This document shows positions 55,939 to 62,398 of a DNA stretch of 64,000 nt, piece after piece. Both the position numbers and the translations under genes were made by a program. This DNA is from a virus, in the IMG/VR virus record IMGVR_UViG_3300025087_000641, positions 41,405-105,404 of that record. One strand, 5' to 3'. How positions within the stretch are numbered: the stretch's first letter is position 1; every line of letters starts with the position of its first letter. The notes below the pieces were generated by a model. The model was not told where the DNA came from and searched no databases. It saw only the letters and a list, made by a program, of their open reading frames with translations.

Positions 55939-56132
55939 CAAGAGTTCAATACAAGAATTGGAAGTCTGAAATTGCATGGCTGAGACGAGAGGCAAAGAAA
56001 TGCCTCGATTTACAGAGAATCCATGCCTCATATAGAAACCTGGATGCCGCCCGCGACTTTGAGGCGTTGCACAAATCCTTATTGGCTCGCGCTGATTCTC
56101 TTGAAGTTGCCAAGGGCGCAGTTCAACAGTGA
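55935..56132 (+). CDS. Hypothetical small helical protein (65 aa)
   Basis: ATGA-coupled. Basic, helical (YKNWKSEIAWLRREAKKCLD, LEVAKGAVQQ). Role unknown. Confidence 0.5.
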   Translation: MTRVQYKNWKSEIAWLRREAKKCLDLQRIHASYRNLDAARDFEALHKSLLARADSLEVAKGAVQQ

Positions 56133-56416
56133 CCATGCTCTATCTGTGTAAGCAGTGTTCTAAAGCATGGTGGGTAACGCTACAAGAGAAGGACTTGTAT
56201 CATATTGTCGGAACAAGTCCAGAAGTCTACAATGGGGTGGTTGAGAAAACTGACATTGCCAGCATCGTTGAGTTCGTCACTCGTGGTGTAACCCCCACAG
56301 AAGTCATCCCCATATCCGAATATCAAGAGTTTGAAGTTGCATCCTCTCGCCCAATCTGTCCTGCTTGCGCTGGTGATCTAACCGAAACATATGTCGCCAA
56401 CATCTACCCAAACTGA
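56129..56416 (+). CDS. Hypothetical zinc-ribbon protein (95 aa)
   Basis: GTG 56129 overlaps the previous stop (GTGA); ATG 56135 is an alternative. CKQC near the start and CPAC near the end enclose a 70-residue alpha/beta region (TDIASIVEFVTRGVTPTEVI). Function unknown. Confidence 0.55.
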   Translation: MTMLYLCKQCSKAWWVTLQEKDLYHIVGTSPEVYNGVVEKTDIASIVEFVTRGVTPTEVIPISEYQEFEVASSRPICPACAGDLTETYVANIYPN

Positions 56417-56420
56417 AAAA

Positions 56421-56687
56421 ATGAATTACAATCTCTATCCACAACTCCCGAAGCCAAGTGCAACATTGTGCTCTTTCGGCACTCTCGCAATTGACAACAA
56501 TGTGGCATATTTCTTCACGCATAATGGCAAAGTCCTCCACGCCTCATTATCCAAGCCGGATGTCATATTCATAAATCCAGACGGTATTATGCTAAAAGGA
56601 TATGAGTCTGATGGATTTGACAAGACGGGCAGGGAGAAGTTCAAGTACCAGGAATGGTTCTGTAGATATTCACATGGAGAGGAATGA
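56421..56687 (+). CDS. Hypothetical protein (88 aa)
   Basis: ATG 56421 just after the previous stop. Beta-rich with aromatic residues (YPQLPKPSATLCSFGTLAID, NNVAYFFTHNGKVLHASLSK, FKYQEWFCRYS). No family recognised. Confidence 0.5.
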   Translation: MNYNLYPQLPKPSATLCSFGTLAIDNNVAYFFTHNGKVLHASLSKPDVIFINPDGIMLKGYESDGFDKTGREKFKYQEWFCRYSHGEE

Positions 56688-56964
56688 CGAAATCTCTGCC
56701 CTTATGCGAGAGATAGCCGAATATAGAGTAAGACGCCAGATATATCGCCACACACGCGATGTGGGGTCTGACGATATGCTAGGCCATTACGTCTACGAAA
56801 ACAAGAAGAAGATGCTTGCCGAGCAGGGGAAAGTTCTGATGGATTTGAAGAAATCTATCTCAAAAAGGGTGTTCGTCTTGCATAGAATGCAGGGGGTTTT
56901 GATACCTTCTTACCGCGAGTTTTTTTGCATTCCGCAATGTGCTGTTCATAATAGAATTCCGTAA
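56674..56964 (+). CDS. Hypothetical helical protein; 3' part overlaps an antisense gene (96 aa)
   Basis: ATG 56674 lies in the end of the previous gene. Residues 1-65 are helical and charged (EISALMREIAEYRVRRQIYR). From 56855 the frame overlaps the convergent zinc-finger gene for 110 nt, and the residues there (VLHRMQGVLIPSYREFFCIP) may be a by-product of that overlap. Confidence 0.45.
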   Translation: MERNDEISALMREIAEYRVRRQIYRHTRDVGSDDMLGHYVYENKKKMLAEQGKVLMDLKKSISKRVFVLHRMQGVLIPSYREFFCIPQCAVHNRIP

Positions 56965-57070
56965 TTCTCCTCCCGCAATATTCGCAAGTATAGCAACATG
57001 CCATGACATGAAGAATGTCTTTATTAATGTGGCATTGACAGCGGCAGTATTCCCAGTCACGGATTGTCAT
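56855..57070 (-). CDS. Small zinc-finger protein (71 aa)
   Basis: Contains CRCQCH, CCYTCEYCGRRITEFYYEQH and AEC: one Cys-rich site plus a C-x2-C...H-x3-C finger. Last gene of the minus-strand early cassette, convergent with the plus-strand genes. Function unknown. Confidence 0.55.
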   Translation of the reverse strand: MTIRDWEYCRCQCHINKDILHVMACCYTCEYCGRRITEFYYEQHIAECKKTRGKKVSKPPAFYARRTPFLR

Positions 57071-57258
57071 TAGAGTATTCCAAGAATCTCGTCAAATTCA
57101 CCCTGTTCATCCTCTGTTTCTTCGGGAGTGGCATTAATCCACCAGTTATGCTCACCACTGCGGATAATAAATCCAATGCCCTCTCCCTCATATGCCTCAA
57201 CCACTGCGTCATCTGGAACGAGATTTAGGAGTTCTTTTAATTTCCTTACTGTAATCAT
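57070..57258 (-). CDS. Hypothetical small acidic protein (62 aa)
   Basis: MITVRKLKELLNLVPDDAVV followed by an EAYEGEGIGFIIRSGE strand pair: a small alpha/beta fold common in phage early regions (MTVxELxxxLxxLPxDAxV). Acidic C-terminus. Function unknown. Confidence 0.6.
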   Translation of the reverse strand: MITVRKLKELLNLVPDDAVVEAYEGEGIGFIIRSGEHNWWINATPEETEDEQGEFDEILGIL

Positions 57259-57446
57259 TTATAATCTTCCTCTCGTCTTATTGGTTGCATTGCCCATTTT
57301 CTATTATCCGGGCACAGATGCATCCAAAACCCGCCATTCATCTGTTCGCCACATCTTGGGCACTTATCGCTACGTGGCGGAAAATCATTCCCCATACTCG
57401 CCCATTCCTCCCAGAAAGTCCATGATGGTTTATCCAGTTTATCCAT
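57255..57446 (-). CDS. Small zinc-ribbon protein (63 aa)
   Basis: ATGA coupling to its neighbour. CPRCGEQMNGGFWMHLC gives a C-x2-C...C site. Ends KWAMQPIRREEDYK. Function unknown. Confidence 0.5.
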   Translation of the reverse strand: MDKLDKPSWTFWEEWASMGNDFPPRSDKCPRCGEQMNGGFWMHLCPDNRKWAMQPIRREEDYK

Positions 57447-57925
57447 TAGAGTCTTCCCCCCATTGCCTCGTCAAGTTTGTCAAGTCCGTAGTGTGAGGCA
57501 TCGGCAAGAACTAAACCAACAAAGGCCCACCACCAGAGCAACGGCCAATCTATGTGAACAATATTGATGACCAATTTAAGTGGTGTGGCGACAATAAAGT
57601 ATAGCGCCGATAAATATAAGACCCGCAGAACAGTAGAAATGATGGGGGCATGGGAGAGGATGCCTCTGTGCCTACATATTTTTCGGTAGGGCATCCAAGC
57701 ACAATCCCACGCCATTTCTAACGCCACGCCGATATACCTTCTTATGATGTAATCGGAAATATTCCCACCATCAACGTCCTGATCTGGGCCACATAGAATA
57801 CCTGTCATCGCACCAATGGCGACTCCCGCTATCCCCTCAGTCCCCATCTGCAATAAAAACATTGTTGTACTGCCAGAGACGGCCACGGCAATATTTGCAA
57901 TACTGTGTATTTTGCCAGACGGCAT
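57446..57925 (-). CDS. DUF2227-like membrane metal-binding protein (159 aa)
   Basis: Metal-ligand pattern of the DUF2227/YdjM-like family: MPSGKIHSIANIAVAV (His), GPDQDVDGGNISDYIIRR (Asp-rich), CRHRGILSHAPIISTVLR (HRG..SH) and LADASHYGLDKLD. Two to three hydrophobic seg- ments (LYFIVATPLKLVINIV, LLWWWAFVGLVLAD) indicate membrane association. Role unknown; possible hydrolase. Confidence 0.65.
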   Translation of the reverse strand: MPSGKIHSIANIAVAVSGSTTMFLLQMGTEGIAGVAIGAMTGILCGPDQDVDGGNISDYIIRRYIGVALEMAWDCAWMPYRKICRHRGILSHAPIISTVLRVLYLSALYFIVATPLKLVINIVHIDWPLLWWWAFVGLVLADASHYGLDKLDEAMGGRL

Positions 57926-58438
57926 TTAGAGAGTCGGCGGAATATAGTTTTTGATGTCTTTCAATTTCTTGCATAACTCAAGAACATAATCACGATTCCC
58001 GTTCAGGTGATGTCCCCCAGAAACGGCAATGACAAGTTCGCGCCAAATCTCATAATCTCTTTGTTTCTTTGACCGGAGAGGATATTTATCAAAGAGAGGC
58101 ATTAAAATATGGCGACATGCCCCAATATCTTCACAGGCCCATTGTATTTGGGGATTCTGATTGGGATAATTCTTTCGTGTATGTCCAGCACGTCTGTGGG
58201 CAACCCCACAATGCAATATATCCATCACACTGTAAACAAGTTTTGAATCATCATCTCTAACACACACCGCAAGCCTACAAGTTATACCCAACCCTGTGTG
58301 GAGTCTATCTGGGCGGGGATGTGTATCCACCCTGGACGTGAAACAGCCCTCGCCGTCAATCCACCCCGCAAACCAATTACACCAATCCGAATCAATATTT
58401 AGATCAATGTCAAATGCTGACTGTTGCAGAATATTCAT
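57926..58438 (-). CDS. LAGLIDADG homing endonuclease (170 aa)
   Basis: ATG 58438 overlaps the previous stop (ATGA). WFAGWIDGEGCF is the LAGLIDADG motif; a second half is less clear (QWACEDIGACRHILMPLFDK), and RSKKQRDYEIWRELVIA is typical of the C-terminal region of this family. A single motif implies a homodimer. It is the only homing nuclease on the minus strand and the only one of this family here. Confidence 0.8.
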   Translation of the reverse strand: MNILQQSAFDIDLNIDSDWCNWFAGWIDGEGCFTSRVDTHPRPDRLHTGLGITCRLAVCVRDDDSKLVYSVMDILHCGVAHRRAGHTRKNYPNQNPQIQWACEDIGACRHILMPLFDKYPLRSKKQRDYEIWRELVIAVSGGHHLNGNRDYVLELCKKLKDIKNYIPPTL

Positions 58439-58689
58439 GTCTGATTCAACTTCTGTTGACACTCCTTGCAGATATTCCTTTCGTGTTTTGGCCCCCGGAT
58501 AAACCATTCACTGCAATTTAGGCAAATATATGCACCATCAAGGACAATACCAAGTGCGTTGCGGGTTGGGTCAAGATTTAGAATCGAAAACTGTCCCCCC
58601 AATTCCTGCCAGCGGGAAATCGTGCTTTTCAGTATTGCCAGAATTACTTGTGGGTCTGGTACTTCTCTTTGTTTTCTTGCGCGTGACAT
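58435..58689 (-). CDS. Hypothetical zinc-ribbon protein (84 aa)
   Basis: C-terminal CLNCSEWFIRGPKHERNICKEC zinc ribbon after a helical N-terminal half (VPDPQVILAILKSTISRW). Overlaps the 3' part of the previous gene by 118 nt in another frame. The ribbon supports this frame as real. Confidence 0.5.
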   Translation of the reverse strand: MSRARKQREVPDPQVILAILKSTISRWQELGGQFSILNLDPTRNALGIVLDGAYICLNCSEWFIRGPKHERNICKECQQKLNQT

Positions 58690-58861
58690 TTATATTGTAA
58701 GCCTCTAATCTTTCTTTAGGTAACTTTTCTATTCGCCCACCGCGCATATAGAGCCTGGCACTACCCGAACCACTACGATAGTGCCAGTATCTCCCGTGGT
58801 GAGTTATTTCAGTTCTCCAATTACTTCTGACCCTCTCTATTTGTGGCGTGGCATCTGCCAT
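58571..58861 (-). CDS. Hypothetical basic protein, 3' part overlapped (96 aa)
   Basis: TAATG junction with the membrane protein gene. ITHHGRYWHYRSGSGSARLY is a compact beta segment; GRIEKLPKERLEAYNINVTR follows. The last 35 residues (from about 58689) run in parallel with the next gene and may be of no importance. Function unknown. Confidence 0.45.
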   Translation of the reverse strand: MADATPQIERVRSNWRTEITHHGRYWHYRSGSGSARLYMRGGRIEKLPKERLEAYNINVTRKKTKRSTRPTSNSGNTEKHDFPLAGIGGTVFDSKS

Positions 58862-59460
58862 TAACCCCGCGATAAAGGGACAGGGGTTTTATCCTCCTCG
58901 GTTTCCGGCGGGATAACCTCGCGCTTATACTTGCCTTGCCCATCAGTCCGAGGCTTTGTCACTGTGGGCAGAACCGGCATTTCTTGTGGGAATGACATTG
59001 CGGGACGAGTCTGAATCCTTGCTGGCACTATTCGGTCACGGTTCTGGAAGATGTCAGGGATGCCATCATTGTCCTTGTCAAAGTATTTAACAAGGCCAAG
59101 AATCAGGACTGAACCAGTGGTTGCCATCGGAACAAGGGCCAAAGATACAATCCGCAACCAGTTCGGCATTTGTTCTTGGATTCCCAATCCGTAGAATCGC
59201 TGAATGACCTGAGACATTGCAGACATGGCCGCAAACACGAAAGTCCCAACAAGGGCCGCGTGGCGTTGATTTCCAACAACCTTACCACCAAGATAGATCG
59301 TAAATGCCAACGCCCCGTCAATAGCACTTGCCGCAAGTGCCGCGATAAACCACGGGTCAGACTGTTCAAAAACAGAGAACGTATGGAACCATGCAGCCGC
59401 AGCCGCCACAACGTAAGTGAACCAGAAGAGGAATTTGACGAACCCGTTTTGATTTTTCAT
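58861..59460 (-). CDS. Membrane protein with four hydrophobic segments (199 aa)
   Basis: Segments near residues 8-30, 36-57, 65-83 and 100-122 (FVKFLFWFTYVVAAAAAWFH, WFIAALAASAIDGALAFTIY, ALVGTFVFAAMSAMSQV, IVSLALVPMATTGSVLIL), followed by a soluble tail with DKDNDGIPD, a calcium-binding loop-like motif, and a Pro-rich end. Co-operonic with the RHH regulator (ATGA). Function unknown. Confidence 0.6.
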   Translation of the reverse strand: MKNQNGFVKFLFWFTYVVAAAAAWFHTFSVFEQSDPWFIAALAASAIDGALAFTIYLGGKVVGNQRHAALVGTFVFAAMSAMSQVIQRFYGLGIQEQMPNWLRIVSLALVPMATTGSVLILGLVKYFDKDNDGIPDIFQNRDRIVPARIQTRPAMSFPQEMPVLPTVTKPRTDGQGKYKREVIPPETEEDKTPVPLSRG

Positions 59461-59633
59461 TTCTTATCTCCAAATCCAAGATGGTCATACCAACTTGGCA
59501 AAAATATGCGGACTAACTCTTCAATGATTTGAGTCCTCGGCTTCTTTGTCTTTGTGGTGGCTTCCTCCAATTTCTCGCGAACATCGTCATCAAGTGATAG
59601 ATTTGTCTGTTTTCTGTCTATTTTCTTCTTCAT
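59457..59633 (-). CDS. Ribbon-helix-helix (CopG/Arc-like) regulator (58 aa)
   Basis: ORF from ATG 59633 to TGA 59457-59459. The start is basic and a KQTNLSLDDDVREKLEEATT ribbon-helix is followed by KKPRTQIIEELVRIFL, the two-helix RHH signature. It ends in a short tail (PSWYDHLGFGDKK). ATGA-coupled to the membrane protein. It lies next to a divergent promoter region with a structured RNA, so it is a candidate repressor of that switch. Confidence 0.75.
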   Translation of the reverse strand: MKKKIDRKQTNLSLDDDVREKLEEATTKTKKPRTQIIEELVRIFLPSWYDHLGFGDKK

Positions 59634-59641
59634 GGCGTTAT

Positions 59642-59670
59642 GTTATACTCCGTGTAGTACGTTTTGTCAA
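59642..59670 (-). promoter_or_regulatory. Sigma-70 promoter of the RHH gene (near-leaderless)
   Basis: Minus strand TTGACA (59670-59665), 17-nt spacer, TATAAC (59647-59642). The RHH ATG is 8 nt after the -10, so the mRNA would be leaderless or nearly so, as at 36039. Confidence 0.7.
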
Positions 59671-59718
59671 GTGGCAATAATGGGACTAAATTCCCACTGT
59701 ACTTTGTGAGGAATTGAC

Positions 59719-59724
59719 TATAAT
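59719..59724 (+). promoter_or_regulatory. -10 element (TATAAT) of the 59.7-kb RNA
   Basis: Consensus TATAAT 6 nt before the first base of the RNA's closing stem; the -35 region at 17 nt (ACTGTA) is poor, so activation by a protein is possible. Confidence 0.5.
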
Positions 59725-59729
59725 AACAG

Positions 59730-59844
59730 TTGCACACCAAAAGACTATGGCGCAGGTCAATCTGCCCGAGGAGTGTGGAATGGAGCACCTGTCCCTATGA
59801 GCGTTCAGGATGACCACACTTAGCCCACGAGCGTTGGTGTGCAA
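59730..59844 (+). ncRNA. Structured RNA with an 11-bp closing stem (115 nt)
   Basis: Closing stem TTGCACACCAA (59730-59740) / TTGGTGTGCAA (59834-59844), perfect. Inside: GG-GCAG/CTGC-CC hairpin (59749-59767) and AGTGTGG/CCACACT (59772-59778/59814-59820) capped by CCTG/CAGG, giving a three-way junction. No ORF fits. Its 3' end overlaps the promoter of the next gene. Overall shape (long closing stem, internal bubble) recalls regulatory RNAs such as 6S, but length and sequence do not match any class I know. Confidence 0.6.
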
Positions 59845-59855
59845 ATTTGTATAAT
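59840..59855 (+). promoter_or_regulatory. Promoter -10 at a motif copy (GCAAATTTGTATAAT)
   Basis: Motif core CAAATTTG runs into TATAAT (59850-59855); predicted start about 59862, with GGAGG at 59872-59876 and ATG at 59882. Confidence 0.55.
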
Positions 59856-59881
59856 GCTGTGTCTAATTCGCGGAGGACAAA

Positions 59882-60148
59882 ATGGGAATGCAATTTGATG
59901 TCACAGAACACGTTTTTGAGAACAGGCTCGAATCTGTAATCTTCTATGACGGTAAATGGGATTATAGCAACTTGCGTAAAATCCACAACGGTATTATGCT
60001 TAGTGGCGGGAGGACACCACAATGCTATCAGAACAACAAATTATTGAATTGGCAGAGGGATATGTTTGTCCACTCGGAAAACGCCCAACTACGCCATATG
60101 AAATCAATGAGGCAAAGAGGTATGCCGAGTTTGCAAGAATTGTTTTGA
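59882..60148 (+). CDS. Hypothetical protein (88 aa), 3' part overlaps next gene
   Basis: Good ribosome-binding site (GGAGG). Residues 1-45 (MGMQFDVTEHVFENRLESVI...) look like a normal protein. From 60022 onwards the frame overlaps the next gene for 127 nt and the residues there are less convincing. The gene may have a frameshifted end. Confidence 0.45.
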   Translation: MGMQFDVTEHVFENRLESVIFYDGKWDYSNLRKIHNGIMLSGGRTPQCYQNNKLLNWQRDMFVHSENAQLRHMKSMRQRGMPSLQELF

Positions 60149-60237
60149 GAATACAGGCGGACAAAGATGCTCCGCCGATATGTTCCGAATGCGGATTCGC
60201 ACACTTTCCCGGACAAAATACTTGTTGCGACAAGTAG
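60022..60237 (+). CDS. Small zinc-ribbon protein (71 aa)
   Basis: GGGAGG precedes ATG 60022. Helix LSEQQIIELAEGYVCPLGKR, NEAKRYAEFARIVLRIQA, then CSECGFAHFPGQNTCC zinc ribbon. Likely early regulatory or accessory protein; unknown. Confidence 0.55.
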   Translation: MLSEQQIIELAEGYVCPLGKRPTTPYEINEAKRYAEFARIVLRIQADKDAPPICSECGFAHFPGQNTCCDK

Positions 60238-60252
60238 TTTTTCTGTGACACA

Positions 60253-60468
60253 ATGCCAAAGGTATTTTGTTCAACATGCATAGGCGCGGCATGTGATTTC
60301 TGTGTCTGGTTTGACTACAACGGAGACGATGAGGGAACATACATTGGGAATGGATGGTGCAGAAAACATCTCAGAGAGACAGACCCCGGATGGGAATGTG
60401 ACGACTTTCATTGCAGAAATGCAGATAGGGAGACGGAACAAAATGACAAAGATAATCAACCCCATTGA
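60253..60468 (+). CDS. Cys-rich small protein (71 aa)
   Basis: Eight Cys in 50 residues (CSTCIGAACDFC, WCRKH, WECDDFHC). Zinc or disulfide-rich fold. Function unknown; the acidic YNGDDEGTYIGNGWC part resembles small phage zinc proteins. Confidence 0.55.
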   Translation: MPKVFCSTCIGAACDFCVWFDYNGDDEGTYIGNGWCRKHLRETDPGWECDDFHCRNADRETEQNDKDNQPH

Positions 60469-60646
60469 AGAAATCTGCGAGAATGCTGGAATGACACCGT
60501 TTGACTTCTTGGCGGAGTTTTATGAATGGCTCAATGCCTCGCCAATCAGTTACAAAGACGCCATTGAATTGTGTGCGTTCTTGGCTAAACAACATTCACC
60601 ACTGCCCTGGCAGGAAGAGTCGGTGGTGTCATTCTTTGAGGTGTAG
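60443..60646 (+). CDS. Hypothetical small protein (67 aa)
   Basis: ATG 60443 lies inside the end of the previous gene. Helical/aromatic: NPIEEICENAGMTPFDFLAE, YEWLNASPISYKDAIELCAF. No family. Confidence 0.55.
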   Translation: MTKIINPIEEICENAGMTPFDFLAEFYEWLNASPISYKDAIELCAFLAKQHSPLPWQEESVVSFFEV

Positions 60647-60647
60647 T

Positions 60648-60839
60648 ATGGACGATATTTCTTCCCCTCGCCCACTCCGAAGTATTCTCTCTGGACTCTA
60701 TCCCATGTCAGAGGTGGAGGACTACTGTATGAAATGCAATCACCTCACCGCACATACAAAAGTAAGGCTTCCAGATAGAACAGCATGGATATGCGAGACC
60801 TGTGATGAGGTGCATACCAGCAAAGAGCCAGAGGATTAA
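60648..60839 (+). CDS. Small zinc-ribbon protein (63 aa)
   Basis: One base after the previous stop. CMKCNHLTAHTKVRLPDRTA and WICETCDEVH form a CxxC...CxxC ribbon. Function unknown. Confidence 0.55.
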   Translation: MDDISSPRPLRSILSGLYPMSEVEDYCMKCNHLTAHTKVRLPDRTAWICETCDEVHTSKEPED

Positions 60840-60840
60840 C

Positions 60841-61080
60841 ATGGAACAGCCAACACCCGATGACATTAATGAATATGCCCACGCTAATGGTTGGGCTGAG
60901 GTGTGGCGATCTTGGCGAGATACTATGCTACAACAGGGTCGCAATGTTGACAACGCCTATATGAAATTTGAAACATTGCCACAGCGAGATAGATTACTGG
61001 ATACCCAAATTGCGTATGATGTAATCAATGACTTTTTGGCTTGGTATTATTCGCACGGAACAACAAGGGCACAGCATTAG
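60841..61080 (+). CDS. Conserved-type phage protein (79 aa)
   Basis: ATG 60841 directly follows the previous stop. WAEVWRSWRDTMLQQGRNVD, YMKFETLPQRDRLLDTQIAY and DVINDFLAWYYSH are helical; the QGR...LPxRDRxLDxxIAxDVIxDF pattern is common in small phage proteins of unknown function. Stop codon is part of a dispersed motif copy. Confidence 0.6.
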   Translation: MEQPTPDDINEYAHANGWAEVWRSWRDTMLQQGRNVDNAYMKFETLPQRDRLLDTQIAYDVINDFLAWYYSHGTTRAQH

Positions 61081-61093
61081 TCAAATTTGCACA
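61077..61093 (+). repeat. Dispersed motif copy before the sigma factor gene
   Basis: TTAGTCAAATTTGCACA, 14 nt upstream of the sigma factor start, overlapping the previous stop codon. Confidence 0.5.
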
Positions 61094-61106
61094 GGGGGAA
61101 ACCTCA

Positions 61107-61742
61107 ATGAAGCGTCACACAAGGAGCAATGAAGAGTGGATACGACTACTCAATCTGTGGGACGATGACGCCACGCAAGAATTGAGGGAGTTGCTGTTAG
61201 GTTCTGCTGTGGTGTATCTCTCGCAAAGACTTCCAGAATGGACAGCAACAGAGAGGCGTAGGCTGGCAGAGGATATGGCACAAGAGGCAACAATGCTAGT
61301 CCTAAAAACCCTCTCTAGGTTTCATGGGGATTCAAAATTCACAACCTGGGCATACTCTTTTGTTATAAACCTATGTGCCTCTGAGGTGCGCTGCCACAGA
61401 AACAAAACGCATGTCAGAATTGATACACACAAAGACCCGATGCAGTACCTTTCTGGTATTCTAGGGGGGCGCAGACCTGTTGATGCAGAAAACATGGCAG
61501 AGAGACGAGACATTTTGGCAATCGTCTCTGGTATCATTGAGGGGCTACCAGAACGCCAGAGAATAGCAGTGGTCAATGTCTGCCTGCGGGGACTATCCAC
61601 TGATGTTGTTGCGGAATCTCTTGGACTCAATCGCAACGCATTCTACAAACTCATGCACGATGCCAGAGTCACAATTCTGGCAAAACTAAAGAGTGTTCAT
61701 TGCCTGACGTTGAGCGACATCTACGCAACATTTGAGGAGTGA
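61107..61742 (+). CDS. RNA polymerase sigma-70 family (ECF-type) factor (211 aa)
   Basis: Start ATG 61107 with AGGGGGAA upstream; the frame is open further upstream but passes through the motif copy. Region 2: LAEDMAQEATMLVLKTLSRF then FTTWAYSFVINLCASEVRCH, matching the D-x-x-Q-E-x-x-L...F..WL..IARN core. Region 4: IIEGLPERQRIAVVNVCLRG, STDVVAESLGLNRNAFYKLM, HDARVTILAKL, a typical HTH. It probably directs the host RNA polymerase to phage promoters. Confidence 0.8.
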   Translation: MKRHTRSNEEWIRLLNLWDDDATQELRELLLGSAVVYLSQRLPEWTATERRRLAEDMAQEATMLVLKTLSRFHGDSKFTTWAYSFVINLCASEVRCHRNKTHVRIDTHKDPMQYLSGILGGRRPVDAENMAERRDILAIVSGIIEGLPERQRIAVVNVCLRGLSTDVVAESLGLNRNAFYKLMHDARVTILAKLKSVHCLTLSDIYATFEE

Positions 61743-61745
61743 CAC

Positions 61746-61931
61746 ATGGTAAAAACAAAATATGTAAATGCAAAGACGGCTGGTACTTGCATGTCGTGTT
61801 CACAGGAACATGGCAAAGTATTTGAGATATATATTGGCGATGGTTCAATGGGAATAGTTGTTAGACTATGCTCGTCCTGTATGGATATTGTATTCCATCA
61901 GTGCAAATCAAAATCAATTCCGAGGATATAA
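61746..61931 (+). CDS. Small zinc-ribbon protein (61 aa)
   Basis: CMSCSQEHGKVFEIYIGDGS then RLCSSCMDIVFHQC. Two CxxC pairs around a beta hairpin. Function unknown. Confidence 0.55.
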   Translation: MVKTKYVNAKTAGTCMSCSQEHGKVFEIYIGDGSMGIVVRLCSSCMDIVFHQCKSKSIPRI

Positions 61932-61934
61932 TCA

Positions 61935-62029
61935 ATGAGCCTATTTGAATTTCCGGCAAGCACTTTGGGGTAATCACAATACTCATTTGTGTTCTGGCAG
62001 TCATTATTCTGGCATTTGTGGTGAGGTAA
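61935..62029 (+). CDS. Small membrane protein read through a -1 frameshift at TTTGGGG
   Basis: Zero frame: ATG 61935, MSLFEFPASTLG, stop TAA 61971-61973. The heptamer T TTG GGG (61964-61970) is a canonical X XXY YYZ slippery site in the right phase. A -1 shift gives VITILICVLAVIILAFVVR up to TAA 62027-62029, a perfect membrane helix, so the whole is a 31-residue single-helix protein of the type frequent in this genome. An indel or sequencing error is the alternative. Confidence 0.45.
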
Positions 62030-62031
62030 AC

Positions 62032-62256
62032 ATGGTATTCGGAATGCTATGGTACAACGATGACAAAAAGACGACATTCGAGCGCAAGGTGACAGATGCG
62101 GCGAAGTATTACGCTGACAAGTATGGACATCCTGCCAATCGTTGTCATGTTAACCCTGCCATGCTAGTGCAGAACATTGAGAGAGTTGGTGATATTGTGA
62201 TTGTGCCAGACGGGAATGTTATGAAAAATCACTTCTGGATTGGCACGGAGAAGTAG
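62032..62256 (+). CDS. Hypothetical protein (74 aa)
   Basis: MVFGMLWYNDDKKTTFERKV, then AAKYYADKYGHPANRCHVNP and IVIVPDGNVMKNHFWIG. This small alpha/beta pattern with a final HFWIG is found in phage and bacterial accessory regions; function unknown. Confidence 0.6.
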   Translation: MVFGMLWYNDDKKTTFERKVTDAAKYYADKYGHPANRCHVNPAMLVQNIERVGDIVIVPDGNVMKNHFWIGTEK

Positions 62257-62269
62257 ACAGGAGACAAAT

Positions 62270-62395
62270 ATGAGAACCCTAAGACACCTGAGATGGCTTG
62301 CAAGAAATTGGGCATTCACACACCTCCCATTATGCCCAGACTGTTATTTGCCAGAATGCTGGCCGTTCAATCACAAACTGTGTATCCCGTTCTAA
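62270..62395 (+). CDS. Small Cys-rich protein (41 aa)
   Basis: AGGAGA precedes ATG 62270. Basic N-terminus (RTLRHLRWLARNW) and a Cys-rich end with CPDCYLPECWPFNHKLC, probably zinc-binding. Ends 3 nt before the primase gene. Confidence 0.5.
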   Translation: MRTLRHLRWLARNWAFTHLPLCPDCYLPECWPFNHKLCIPF

Positions 62396-62398
62396 GAT

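Noticed and set aside
59730-59844. 59.7-kb RNA as 6S or SRP RNA
   Set aside because: Length (115 nt) and lack of the SRP GGAAG/AGCAG loop or the 6S promoter-mimic bubble speak against both; kept as an unclassified RNA.
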